Shown here in pieces: positions 44,152-54,297 of a stretch of DNA of 64,000 nt; position 1 is the stretch's first letter; every line of letters starts with the position of its first letter. Origin of the DNA: Gracilariopsis chorda (taxonomy: Eukaryota > Rhodophyta > Florideophyceae > Gracilariales > Gracilariaceae); NCBI GenBank assembly GCA_003194525.1, contig NBIV01000300.1, positions 24,933-88,932 of the forward strand, in the 5' to 3' direction. The position numbers were made by a program, and so were the translations under genes. A model generated the notes under the pieces. The model searched no databases. It was not told the DNA's origin and saw nothing but the letters and a program-made list of their open reading frames with translations.

Positions 44152-45061
44152 TATGGAGCAACGCGTTTGCGTAATATTCGCGCAGATGCGACTCATAAGA
44201 GTATGACGTGGTCGCCGCAATGGCTCTACGGTATATGAGTTGGACTCATGTGGAATGGCACCAAGTAGATGGTTTAGTGTGTGCAAGCTCACCTAGGAAG
44301 GTAGGAATCTGGAGCGGATTGCAGAATGATGGAGGCGTGTGCGCGTGTGCTACAGTGCCATGCTGTGATGTTATGTTTTACTTGGGACGACCCCTCAGGG
44401 TGCCTGACACTGGTCTAGCCAAGTGTGTGGACCTGAAGAGGTGTGCACTACTTTAGTTAATTGTTACTCTTTATTTATTTAGTGTAACTACTTAGGTGAG
44501 CGCGACCTCACTGTTGCTAGCACTAAGTAAAGTCAACCCGAGTCTTCAGTACCATATAAGTGGTCAGTTTGACCTGAAGAGTCCGGCTCTGGATTGTATT
44601 GCCTTTGCAGCGTGCACTACTCCACGCGGAGGGTCAACGCAATTGGTTTGTACTATCTACCCGCTCGGTACAACTACAGATATACTGTGTTCATTAATTG
44701 TCGTGTGACTTCTATTTTCTCTGTGTTACAGATATCGACCCTGTATTGGGTATTTTTGTGTTGTTCTTGTTGCTTTTGCACCGACCATCGGGTCTATTCC
44801 CGTTGTCCGCACGACCCATCGGGTGGTTCCATTCTGTCTTTGGATAGCCCCGTTTTCTGGGTTCGCACTGGTCCACCGTACGCGTGTTCCACCGTTTTCC
44901 AGTTTTACCGTTCCTCTTTACCTTTGTGGTATTTCCGAACTACCGTCGGTCTTACACCCGACACCTGGGTAGACGGAGGGTTCAACCGCAGAGTCCACCT
45001 CGCGAGAGGGCAGGGACTCGGACATCCTTGAGTGTCACTCATTTCCCGGGTTTGCACTACA
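44152..45061 (+). repeat. Gypsy-B right (3') LTR
   Basis: Starts TATGGAGCAACGCG (TG mutated to TA) and ends TTTGCACTACA, after which the Gypsy-C LTR resumes with ACTTAGACGAGC. The presumed antisense promoter for aORF-B would lie at its left end. Confidence 0.92.
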
Positions 45062-45346
45062 ACTTAGACGAGCTGCGACTTCTACTAGGACTAAGGATCC
45101 CTCTTAAGGAACTAGGACGAGGGGCCTAATCGAAAGCATCTTGAGTTTACTTGTTGAGGGCGTCGGCCGTGTTAGCGCAAAATAAGTATCTAGCTTGGCC
45201 GCGCCACACGTGTATGGATTACCGTTCGCGGGGGACTAGCTGCCACCAGCATACTCGTGTGCTACTAAAAATACTACACTAGGCGAGAGCGGAAAAGCTC
45301 CTACAGCCAGAACACCATTCCGATAAACAGTCTTCACTTTCTTACA
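45062..45346 (-). repeat. Gypsy-C 5' LTR, last piece
   Basis: Aligns with 25195-25477 of the left LTR and ends CTTACA. It gives the outer boundary of Gypsy-C. Confidence 0.82.
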
Positions 45347-45351
45347 AATAC

Positions 45352-45633
45352 ATGTCTGTAGCTGCCATTAACTCCCTGCCAGCCCTTATCCTTATGGGTT
45401 TCTATCATACCACTCAACACGGTGCTGTCGGCGAGCGTGCTGCGTCCATGCTCTTGCATCAGGTATCGTTGCTGTTGCTTTCACAACATGTGTACCACGA
45501 TATTTTCCAAGCCGTAGCAGAAACCACCGTCGATCATATCGATTGGCTCATGCTTATTGTTGCCCATTTGTCCGTTCTCATCCCCAACAGTTCAGTGTTT
45601 GCGCGCTATTGCGCGCCCGCACACCTACTTTGA
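45352..45633 (+). CDS. 94-codon ORF next to the Gypsy-C end, function unknown
   Basis: ATG at 45352, TGA at 45631-45633. The product is hydrophobic and helical (SLPALILMGFYHTT, LHQVSLLLLSQHVY, HIDWLMLIVAHLSVLI) with a protein-like composition. It starts six bases outside the LTR, so the insertion may have removed its original 5' part. It could be a fragment of a larger gene or of another transposon. No family recognised. Confidence 0.35.
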   Translation: MSVAAINSLPALILMGFYHTTQHGAVGERAASMLLHQVSLLLLSQHVYHDIFQAVAETTVDHIDWLMLIVAHLSVLIPNSSVFARYCAPAHLL

Positions 45634-45726
45634 CTATTCTGGCGCATCGGTTACTTGCGCCGGAATGCCTACTGGCCCTGCAACGCCACAGAGGATACTA
45701 TTTTGGCAATACGAAAGGCAGAATAT

Positions 45727-46240
45727 TTATTTGTATAGAAAGGTACCGACTAAAGGTAGAAGCAGATGCAGTGCGTTAACTTCGTTCAAACTGCAATAGT
45801 TTGCCACAAATAACAGGCAATTCAGTAGTCTGCGCACGTATAAATTGGGGGCCTGCGTAATAATACCGTGGAGGTTGGTATACTCGATTTCCATCTTGGT
45901 CTCATTTTCAGATATGCGACGCAGTATTTCCTCCAAATTCACTAGTAAATCGTTGGAACAACCAAACCCCCTGAGTTTGGATGGGATTCCATCGCTAGAA
46001 TCTTGTGAAGTAGTTGTAGACTTAACGGGATGCAAGTCCTCGGAGTCCTCAACCGCTTCATCAATGAACGGGTATTATGGAACGGATTGATGTGAGAAAC
46101 TAGAACCATCTGTCATCTTGCGAATGGCGAAAGATGAAAATGGCTGTGCCATCATATCGTTGTTGGAACAATAGTGTTGAAGCTGAACAGTGACATCAAA
46201 GCTTACTATATAGACACAAGAGACCCTAAGACAGACATTG
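45727..46240 (-). pseudogene. Second, broken copy of the small acidic protein
   Basis: Inverted relative to 23116-23523. The N-terminal part lies in the frame ending at 46075 (MMAQPFSSFAIRKM, matching MPRPDTTAIIRNM of the intact copy) and stops early. The C-terminal part is the ORF 45727-46035 with EEILRRI and QAPNLYVRRL. Upstream DNA is also similar to copy 1. Different downstream DNA shows that the duplication ended near the stop codon. Confidence 0.55.
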
Positions 46241-46690
46241 GCTTTGCCAAGCTGGTTTTTCATGGCAGGAAACTGACCACTGACAGCTTTTTGTAAGTTA
46301 TTGCCTATACCTATGATGCTTAAAAAGACGGTATGCATAAAGAACAACTGTCTATAAAAGGCCAAGCTTGGCAACCTCCAATCCAACTCGGGCCATACCA
46401 CTTCAGCTTTCTTTGGCGACCTCCATCTTCTCTTAGAGCCGTTTGCTCTTTCTTGCCCCCAACACTACGGTACCATACTTTCTCCGCATAACCGTGCAAC
46501 TTGGTCTGCTATAAACTGTGAGTGACTCGGCTGCTTGGGTCTGTTACGATATCAGCCAACGTAATACTTTCCCACAAGCCACGCATTAGACAAAAATTTT
46601 TGTTCGCGCATGCTCAGTAAATACTTTTGTATCCCTATTGCGCTAGATCTAAGGTTTCGGTCGCGCATCGTTTGTCACCATTATTCTTTT
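45727..46690 (-). repeat. Dispersed duplication, copy 2 (broken ORF)
   Basis: Reverse complement of the segment around 22590-23520, with shared blocks upstream of the ORF (CTCTAAGAGAAG near 46428, CAACCTCC near 46371, CCAGCTTGG near 46250). Together the copies bracket the Gypsy-C nest as an inverted pair. Confidence 0.5.
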
Positions 46691-47230
46691 CTACCGCTGC
46701 TAGTGGTCTACTATCCTTTGTACGCTTTTATCATCATCTATTTCCGCCTTGCCTTAGTTGAGGCGGTGCATTTCTTGTGCATACCGCCGCATTACTCACG
46801 TTTCTATCAACCGTTTCCGGATTAATATCTATTAGTATTTGTAGCCGTTTCTGGCGGCATACCTTTGGACGGAACCCAAAAAGGCTACTCAAACCCTAGT
46901 TCTAGGTTACACTAGCGTAGGTATCTTCTCAAATGCTTGGAGTTCCCAATTGGGGAACACGGTCGTGGCATTTAAGCCCCATAAATCATTGCCTCTCAGT
47001 AAATCGAGGCATCGAACCTCACCCCTTTCCATCGACGAACAACTTGCATAGTTCACCACAGTGATCACTGGATTCAGTACAACAGTTCGACGTTTAATTT
47101 CCTACGTTCGGTCGTGATGCCTGACACGCAGTCAACCCCTGAAAGCAGCCACCACACGGATGAATCTACACCGTAAATCACATACGAGGAACCTTCTTTT
47201 GTTTCTACTTCCATCAATCATCCACGCCTG
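46691..47230. other. Non-coding DNA before the Gypsy-E gag
   Basis: No gene seen. It may include the 5' LTR and leader of Gypsy-E, but no second LTR copy is available in this window to define it. Confidence 0.4.
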
Positions 47231-48500
47231 GTGCGCTCAGATTCCGCTTCAATCAGGAAGTTTCTTCGCCTTTATGATCAGTATCGTAAGGAAATCACCG
47301 CTAGCGCTCTACAACTTGCCATAGTAGACTCTACGACGACAGAACCAGTCCGACCGGTTAATCTCACGTACTGTGTTGATCTGGAATGGCTAGAGTCTAT
47401 CGTTGACCTCAACCTCATACCGGATCTTTCTGATCCTGACATTGTTACTGATGATATGCTTCGTACATCTTTGGAACATCGATGGCAGACTAAGCGGACA
47501 TCTATTTCGCTCTCAGCTCTGAATGTGCTCATTGAGAAAAAACTTCGAATTGACATGTCCGACACGTCCGCACCAATGCGGATGGAAAATCTATTGGCGT
47601 CCTATTTGTCGCTTCTGAGGCGAATTGGACTGAAACGGGTCACCACACCTCGACCCAAAACAGCAATTGGTCACATCATTTCCGCCGTGAAACCGAAATC
47701 TTTACGCACAAAGCTCGAATCAAACATTGAATTCTCTCACATGGAACTAAACAAAGATTTACACGGTTTCTTCAAACATGCCATGGCCGTGTCTAAGTCT
47801 TTTCACGACCTTGATAACGGCCCTACCTCCCGCGGCTCTAGCTCTCGCTCTCGTAAAGAAGGAAAAAGCTCATCGTCGGAGAAAACGGCTGGAAACTCCG
47901 CATCAAGCAGGCAAACAATGAGCCGCGCAAATCACGTTCATACAGCAGGCCTCTACCCCGTGCCCCCACCCACCGTGCAAGAAGAAGGAATTAAGTCACT
48001 GGATCGATGACTGGGACTTGTGTACCGATGAGGAGAAGCACTTATACAAGGCTGAGTTTGCGGCAAAGAAGGCCGCTGGTGGACCTTCGAAATCCACATG
48101 CAGCCAGAAAAATAAGCAACGGTCCAGCGAGAATAAGGGCACAGTGAACAGACTGCAGCCTTTGAAAACCTCCCACCCAGTCCCGTCCTGCATCATCACC
48201 GTATCGGACGGCCAAACCTACTTGGATGGTACTGGAAGTTGTGACGACGTCAGCGACGACAGCATCGTGTCACCAAGTCTCGCTGAGAAGGCAGAACTAA
48301 AGGGCATTGGAAGAATTGCTGCCATCAAAACCACTCACCTCTCTGTCGCGGTGAAATCTGGTCCCAATCCGCAAAGCTTCGCATTCCCTAGGACATGGAC
48401 AGCACCGCGCACAGTCCTGCATCTTTCTTCAGGCAGTCTGGCTTTGGTCAAAATCACGTACTTGGTCGCGGATAATGACCTTCCATGCGAGGAACTGTAG
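47231..48500 (+). pseudogene. Gypsy-E gag and nucleocapsid-like region
   Basis: 47231-48010 encodes 259 residues: FLRLYDQYRKEI and VNLTYCVDLEWLESI at the start, a helical middle, and a Ser/Arg-rich tail. A TGA precedes a second piece in another frame (48018-48500), starting CTDEEKHLYKAEFAAKKA and Lys/Ser-rich, then merging into protease-like sequence. No canonical zinc knuckle seen. Just after the stop, CKLPVDTGFQAIVT (about 48500-48540) resembles the retropepsin site. Confidence 0.6.
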
Positions 48501-48644
48501 TGCAAGCTTCCAGTAGACACAGGCTTCCAAGCCATCGTTACGAGTGAGCCCGACCTGTAGGGACCTCAGATAACGCCTGCCCATTGCGCCTGCACGTCAT
48601 AATGTGCCCACGACACAACTAGATCCCAGTGGAATGTCGCTTTA

Positions 48645-49313
48645 GTGGCTGGTACTCTGCCGCCGCTACCCCTAGTAGGTACTACTTCCCCACTTGGCCT
48701 TGGGACTAGTATTCTACTACAATGGACAGTGCGGCTTAGCGCCTACAACTACACTTGCTTCCATGTCAAAGGCACCGACAATGTGTGGGGTGGTCTTCTC
48801 ACTCGCTGGGCTGCACCTCCAACAGTCCGCCGATTGGTGCAAATTCCAATTCTACCATCAAGCTCCGCCGAGAATTTCTCATGGCTGAAGCCTGAAGAAA
48901 TAATTGCAGTGCAGTCAGCCCACAAATCAAATCGTCCTGAGGGCCTACAGATGGAAGAAGGATTGTGGAAAGTTCAGGACGGCGCTGTATAGATCTCTGA
49001 AAATGCGGAAGATCTTCAGTTACGACTGTGCATCATCGCGCACACTGGACCATCCGGGCACCGAGGCAGAATCACAACCACCTACAAGCTACGGAAACAA
49101 TTCACATTGACCACTCTAACAGTAGAAATCCGTGCATTCATCCGCGCCTGCATTCACTTAATTTCTACCACCGATGGAGAGAAGGTACCATGTCATTTTG
49201 GACCGGCAGTACACGGCACGGCACCCAATGATCTTCTACAGTTCGAATTTCTGGAGATTGGAACGAGCAGAGGCGGCGAGAAATACATTCTCATGCTCCG
49301 CGACCACCATTCC
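48645..49313 (+). pseudogene. Gypsy-E RNase H end and integrase N-terminal half
   Basis: One frame with a TAG at 48990-48992, where Trp is usual. LSAYNYTCFHVKGTDNVWGG marks the RNase H tether. The zinc finger has IAHTGPSGHRG (both His), but the second Cys of the CxxC is lost (CIHL). The first catalytic position reads LLQFEFLEIG, with Glu where Asp is expected. It breaks off at YILMLRDHHSC, exactly at the Gypsy-D LTR. Confidence 0.8.
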
Positions 49314-50226
49314 TGTGGTGCAATCCCGGTGTGGGAAAGGCACCCAAGGCAGCTCGAAGCCTTGCTCTCTTGGAGAGGTAGGCCCAGCTGGGTAGAGCCC
49401 TCCGTGTCCCGTATGACGGGTGTAACTCCGTCGGGAGCCTGGATGTACCTCGGAGGTTTAGGGGTTAGAACGGGTCGGAACCACGGCTGGTACGGAAGTA
49501 GCCTGCGAGCAGGGGAACAAAAGAGGGAAAGGGACCACCCGACGGGGGCGTGCGGAAAGCGGGAACAGATCCCGGAGGGGGGTGCCGATACACACACACG
49601 AACACGCACCGCGCGGCGGTTAGGGGATATGAGGGGAAGAGATGGTCTCACGGTCTCACGACACACGTCGGTAATATCAATACCCAAAACTGGGGCGGAG
49701 ATAGGGCCTGTACGGGCGGTCACACGACAACAATGAATACCACGAGTGGTTACAACCCACTGGGTACGACGAGCACGGTCTCCTCAGTGGTGCGAGTGGG
49801 GTGAAACTACCGGGCAAGCGGTGTACCTCCGCGAGGAGTTAGACACTTCGCATGGCAAATAGAGTCAGAGCCGAACTCTCTTTTCTTTTCTTGGTGAGCT
49901 CGCCGTCGTGCGGCCGACGCTCAAGTACTAGCTCAGTGCAGTACAGTAAGTAGTGCACTAGCCTAAGTAAAATTAACCCCTAAACTACACTAAAATAAGT
50001 AGCCATTTTGGGCCTCCTGGCCGGGGCTGTAGCCACGTGTCCACCACCCCTGCCAGGCAAGTACCACAAAATATGAATGTTCCCATAACCACCCTGGGTA
50101 ACCCGACCGCTAATTAGCCCGGTAAACGGGGACTAAAATTCATGCATCCCGCTTCATCGCTCGCACCGAGTACACCTCAGATATGAGTTTCACCATCGCT
50201 CGTACGCGGGAATGTATTGCACTACA
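49314..50226 (-). repeat. Gypsy-D 3' LTR (left copy)
   Basis: On the plus strand TGTGGTGCAA...TTGCACTACA, with short terminal inverted repeats. Pairs with 59842-60754 without length change. ORFs running through it (for example 49107-49736) are accidental. Confidence 0.95.
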
Positions 50227-50240
50227 CATCCCCCTCCTTA
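50227..50240 (-). promoter_or_regulatory. Gypsy-D polypurine tract
   Basis: On the minus strand TAAGGAGGGGGATG directly precedes the 3' LTR. It shares AAGGAGGGGGA with Gypsy-B. Confidence 0.82.
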
Positions 50241-50275
50241 AGCGCCGAAAACGAACGTGAGTATAGGCGGAGGAG

Positions 50276-52159
50276 ATGAGGCGCGAGGGTATACATAGTC
50301 CCGACAAGGAAATTGCCGAGATACCGGTCCCCCGTACCAACACGGTTACAACTGATCAACCCTCAGTACCTTCTTCAACAGACTCTGCGCCCCTCTCTGC
50401 TATGACCAACACTCCGTTTTCGAACAACCCGCCTGCGGGCGCCCCGCAGGGGACTTCCGCGAGCGGACAACCTTCCTCCGCGACGCCGGGGTTGCGGGTT
50501 CGTCACCCAACCTCTGGGTTCCTCTCCTTGCCTCTGCCTGGAGGATCGTCTCATGTTCCAACCTTGGATGCCTCGGATGCCGCCAGTATCGCCGCCTGGA
50601 ATTCCGCTCAAGCGATACCGATCACTGCGACCGCCGCCGGCTGGGTGTCACCATAGACACTTTGGGCCCGCAATCCCCAGGAAGACGCTCTCCTCTTTTC
50701 GCTTGCGCCCTGGTTCCACCCCACATCGGTTTCGGACTCGGACCTCATCGACTCCTATGTGGAGGAGGGCGAGCTCCCAGGGGGACTAGGCCGGGATTTG
50801 GTCTACTCCTTCGACTGGAGGACGCGTATCGCGGTAGAGCCACAGTTCCTCGCACGGAAGCGCACCAGATATGGTCTCGAGACGCTGAATGAAGCCCGTG
50901 CCGGGATGGCCAAGGTCGCCTACGACCGTCTCGCCCGCGCGAGTTATCCGGATGAACTGATACCTATGGAATACAGATTTGACCTCTCGCGGTACCGTAC
51001 CTACGGTGAAGTCTCATACTGCGAGAACCTTGCTGCCTACCAGCCATCTACACCGTTCCGGTCCACTCCAATAGAAGCCGGGATGCTCCTCTGGAGGCGC
51101 CCAATTCTGCGTGCAGAGTTCCGATATCTTCGTCGTCCGAATCATCGCGGATCCTTCTTCGACCGACTCCGGTTTGAGCGAAAGGCGCGCTCCCGCTTCG
51201 GGTTCCTGGTACCATACCAAAATCTCGAGGTCGAGAGGCTCCGTCCATCTGCGATGCGCGGCCGGTATGCACCTCTTCCCCATTGGTGGAGCAGGTTCGA
51301 AGTCCCGAGGGGATGCTTTGCGGAGATGCCTCCGTGCCTCAGCTACATCGGTTCACGATTAATCAACAATCCGGATTCCGGTTACTGGACTCTCTTCCTC
51401 GCCGAAAGGGCTGCTCGAGTTGCCGCCTTTCTCCTCTGGGAGGTGTACGACAAGAACCGTCTGTGGTACATTCCTCCTCACCTACGCCAGGTTATCCGCC
51501 GATTGGATCTCTATATCCCTCTGGGATCCGAAGCCAATGTGGATGAGCTTCAGTGCCTTCTGAACACCATCGATATGGTTAACTGGTATACAGTCCCAGC
51601 CTCCAACGTCTCTGACGGTGAGCCTCCCAGGCATGATCGCTCTCCAGGCCGGAGAAATCCAAACGCTGGCAACTTCGTCTTCTATGACCCTTGGGAGGTA
51701 TCCATGACTTCACAGGCTCACGCGCTAGCGTTACGCGATGTACCACGCTCCGTTCCGCGAGGCCACCCGGTTGGGTTCATGTTTTCCGATGACTGGCACG
51801 TTTCCTACGAGGATGATCCAATGGTGGATGACGACCCCGATGAGGTGGAGGAGGCCGTAGCCCCGGGAGCGGCGATGGTCGACGATCTCGACGGATCCGG
51901 CCAGCATGTGGCTGCTCCAGATGGCTGGAATATGGCCGCCAGTGCGGCTGCTTCTCCGTCTACCGCATCTCCGGTCCCCGTGGACCCTCAGGCCGTTGCC
52001 CTCAGGGCTCACTTCCAGTCCAATGGAGTGGTTGCGCCTTCCAACCTCACCAGCGTGAGCGAGTTATTGGCTTTCGCGTCTGCGAACTACCAACCGCCAC
52101 GAGCGGCTCATCTTAAGTCAGGATCCTGGACCGTGGCACACACACCTGATAAAGGTTAG
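50276..52159 (+). CDS. Gypsy-D antisense protein (aORF-D), one in-frame TAG
   Basis: Starts 50 bases inside the 3' LTR and runs opposite to gag-pol. One frame is open for 628 codons apart from TAG at 50654-50656; Gypsy-B has Glu at the aligned place, so it is probably GAG to TAG. The N terminus (1-90) is Ser/Pro/Thr-rich; VPTLD (94-98), AWNS (107-110) and AAGWVS (120-125) follow. After the TAG come YSFDW, then GLETLNEARAGM, a basic Arg-rich middle with PHWWSRF, the segment LWEVYDKNRLWYIPPHLRQV, an acidic stretch (EDDPMVDDDPDEVEEA) and an Ala/Ser/Pro-rich tail. No membrane segment or known domain. It converges on the chromodomain ORF, 294 bp away. Antisense ORFs of plant Tat-type elements (Grande, RIRE2, Ogre) occupy the same slot, but I see no similarity. 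Confidence 0.75.
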
Positions 52160-52452
52160 CGCTTAAAGCTCCATAGCTTGTAGTAAACGACTTCCTTCTT
52201 CTATATCCGTATGTCCGGACTCTTCTCTTTCTTCTTCATAGCATCTTCATACTGGACAGCTAGGCGGTATTCTTCATTAAACCATTACTTCGGTCGGACC
52301 GCTAAGCGGTGTGACGTCCAATGGCCATTGGTTTCCCTATCCAGTCCATTACTTCGTGTAACCTTCTGTAGCCAGATCTCTTCCTGTGTCCTCTTCTCTT
52401 CGGAGACTTCTCTTCCGTCTTCGGAATCTTCTGCATAGTGCAGTGTATCGTC

Positions 52453-52797
52453 CTACCCAACCTGGGCCATGTCCAAAGTGGATGGGAGTGGGAACCGCGT
52501 CCGGCGGTGGTAGGTTATCACCTTGGAACGAGGAAGGTGCTGAATGGGCTCCCATGTGTCCTCTTCCGGGGGGTATCCGTACCATCGGATTTGGTAAAAC
52601 CACACTCCTTTGGAGTCCAGAACATGATCCACGATGTGGTCAACGACAAACTCCTGGTCGTACGTAGCCGGCTCCTGACCCGTCATGGCAGGGCTTAAGG
52701 GGAGAACCCTGTGAGGGGACTTGCCTGAAATTGGCGCGACCCTGCGGGCAAAGTCAGCTTTCCTCGACGCTGCGAGTGCTGGGACTTGATACCGCAT
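52453..52797 (-). CDS. Gypsy-D chromodomain
   Basis: The core IRWYGYPPEEDTWEPIQH plus LPRSKVITYHRR is a chromodomain, preceded by EFVVDHIVDHV. It is nearly identical to the Gypsy-B domain. In the intact element it is probably the C terminus of pol; the stretch to the integrase tail (52798-53235) is in disturbed frames. Confidence 0.85.
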   Translation of the reverse strand: MRYQVPALAASRKADFARRVAPISGKSPHRVLPLSPAMTGQEPATYDQEFVVDHIVDHVLDSKGVWFYQIRWYGYPPEEDTWEPIQHLPRSKVITYHRRTRFPLPSTLDMAQVG

Positions 52798-53235
52798 TGC
52801 GGTCTTTCCGCTTCCTAATCCTCTCCTTGTGGGGGGGGCCTTCCGTTCTAACCGGATTCCCTATTGACTCGCAGCTCGCGAGCTCTTCTCCCACGCGACC
52901 CGTGCAACTCTGGTGAGTTTGACCGTTCACGGTGAGGGAGGCGGTTCACTACGGTTCCGACGCCAGGAGGCGGATTGCCATGCATCACACACTGTGATTG
53001 GCTGGCCGCTGGCGGCAAGTGTCGCGCGCGGTCTTTCCACGACGCGGGTCTTGACTGTACTCCTGACGCCGGCCGGCGGTATGTACGTGTACAACTTTCC
53101 ACGGTTTGGAATTTCGGGCTTCGTCCGCGTGACAGTGGCGTCACAGTGTCCATTTGTGGGGCTCTGCGGTAACGCACGCAGTGTCAACCACACTCTCCGT
53201 GTCCGCGGTTGCTTTTCAGCTCACCACGAAACTGG

Positions 53236-54297
53236 TTATGACCGAGGTTGTATGTGCTCCGTGCTCGGAGATATCATTCGCCACATTAGTGACCACACCG
53301 AGTCCGGTTCACTACTTCCTCCTTCGCTACCCAGCGACTCGCTCGACAGGAGTGCATCCGGGTCCGCGGAGACGGCCTTCTCGCTTCGCGATGCGTTCAA
53401 CTCCTCCCTGCTCCGGGGGTGCTCATCCGACGATGCCGTATGAAACGGGACACCGTCCGACGCCGGAGCTTCCTTCCGCGATGGCGCGATCGATTCCCGT
53501 CCCTCCCCCTCCTTAGGTGAGAGGGCGGTGGGTTCAGGCTGAAGGACCTCCGCGGGCGGAGTAACGGTTAGGCGTTTGGGGTCAAGCGTGCGTTGCACGA
53601 TACGCGCGGCGCGCCCAACCGGTTGATCGGCAATCGGAAGATCCGAGAGTCCCCGTTCCGGGTGCGGTAAGACGGGTGGGCGGGACGGAAGCAGATTATC
53701 CGTTGGCCGAGTTACGAGGTCATCCTCCGGGATTGTCACGAGCGGTGATGAGCCCTCAGGGGGCGCAGGCGCGTGGGCTACGCGGTCGCGTGAGACGCGT
53801 TCGAACTGGTTATCGATGTCCAGTACGACTGTGTCGTCGGCGACGGAAACCACCCGATAGGGTCCATTCACTATCGGTGACAACTTGTGGCGCTTCTCCT
53901 TTTCGGGATTATAATATTCCTTTCGCAGGAAGACAGAATCCCCTTCCGAGACCTGGGGTATCGGGGTACGAATCTTCGCGTCGAAGTTCTGTTTGTATGC
54001 CTCCTGGGCTTTTCCCATAGCCTTTCGGGCGGTAGGGACCATGTTCTTCAACCATTCCTTCCAGGAATCTCGATATAACCTTGGTGAAGGGTACCCCGAG
54101 ACGTTCGGTTGCGCTTCAATAGCCATGGGTGGCGGAATCCGAGACAGGACCAGCTCAAATGGAGCGAGGGTCGTGACCCGGTGTACCTGGGTGTTATACG
54201 CGTACGTAATAGCGTCCGTGTACAAGTCCCATTCCATGGGGTGATCCGCGACATACGCGCGCAGTGCGTTGAGCATAGTACGATTGAATCGTTCCAC
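53236..54297 (-). pseudogene. Gypsy-D integrase C-terminal part
   Basis: Begins MERFNRTMLNALR with the third catalytic Glu (the start is a frameshift near 54310, not a true start). It continues with YNTQVHRVTTLAPFEL, the C-terminal strand EGDSVFLRKEYYNPEK, GPYRVVSVADDTVVLDI, and a long Pro/Ser/Glu-rich tail to TAG/TGA near 53236. Similarity to Gypsy-B runs along the whole length. Confidence 0.88.

Larger units (their letters stand above)
34150..45061 (+). mobile_element. Gypsy-B: full-length chromodomain Ty3/gypsy element inserted in the Gypsy-C LTR
   Basis: LTRs of 907 and 910 bp flank PBS, gag, protease, RT, RNase H, integrase, chromodomain, an antisense ORF and a polypurine tract. The Gypsy-C left LTR shows the pre-insertion site, ACTTT at about 25195; the flanks here are ACTCT and ACTTA, i.e. 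a 5-bp duplication that has since mutated. Most genes are broken by stops, shifts and a ~520-bp insertion in the protease. It is closely related to Gypsy-D, with the same PBS, gag/pol junction, chromodomain and antisense protein. Confidence 0.93.
24941..45346 (-). mobile_element. Gypsy-C: old minus-strand Ty3/gypsy element, host of three nested insertions
   Basis: The left LTR is 24941-25477 (537 bp). The right LTR starts at 32493 and ends at 45346, but is split into four pieces by a solo LTR, a ~430-bp insertion and the complete Gypsy-B. Subtracting the three insertions and their target duplications leaves about 534 bp, matching the left LTR. Between the LTRs, minus-strand gag, protease, RT, RNase H and integrase remnants lie in Ty3/gypsy order, and a PBS lies next to the right LTR. 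There are many stops and frameshifts. Flanking pentamers (CCTAC and AATAC) no longer match. Confidence 0.88.
47231..49313 (+). mobile_element. Gypsy-E: fragment of a different Ty3/gypsy lineage, cut by Gypsy-D
   Basis: Gag, a protease remnant, and an RNase H end plus integrase N-terminal half follow each other; nearly all of RT is missing between about 48545 and 48645. Sequence style (HRWQ..., DNVWGGLLTRWA, IAHTGPSGHRG) is that of gypsy elements common in oomycetes and algae, and differs from A-D. The 3' half is absent on the far side of Gypsy-D. Confidence 0.8.

Noticed and set aside
49107-49736. 209-codon ORF across the Gypsy-E/Gypsy-D boundary
   Set aside because: Chimera of an integrase fragment and LTR sequence created by the insertion.
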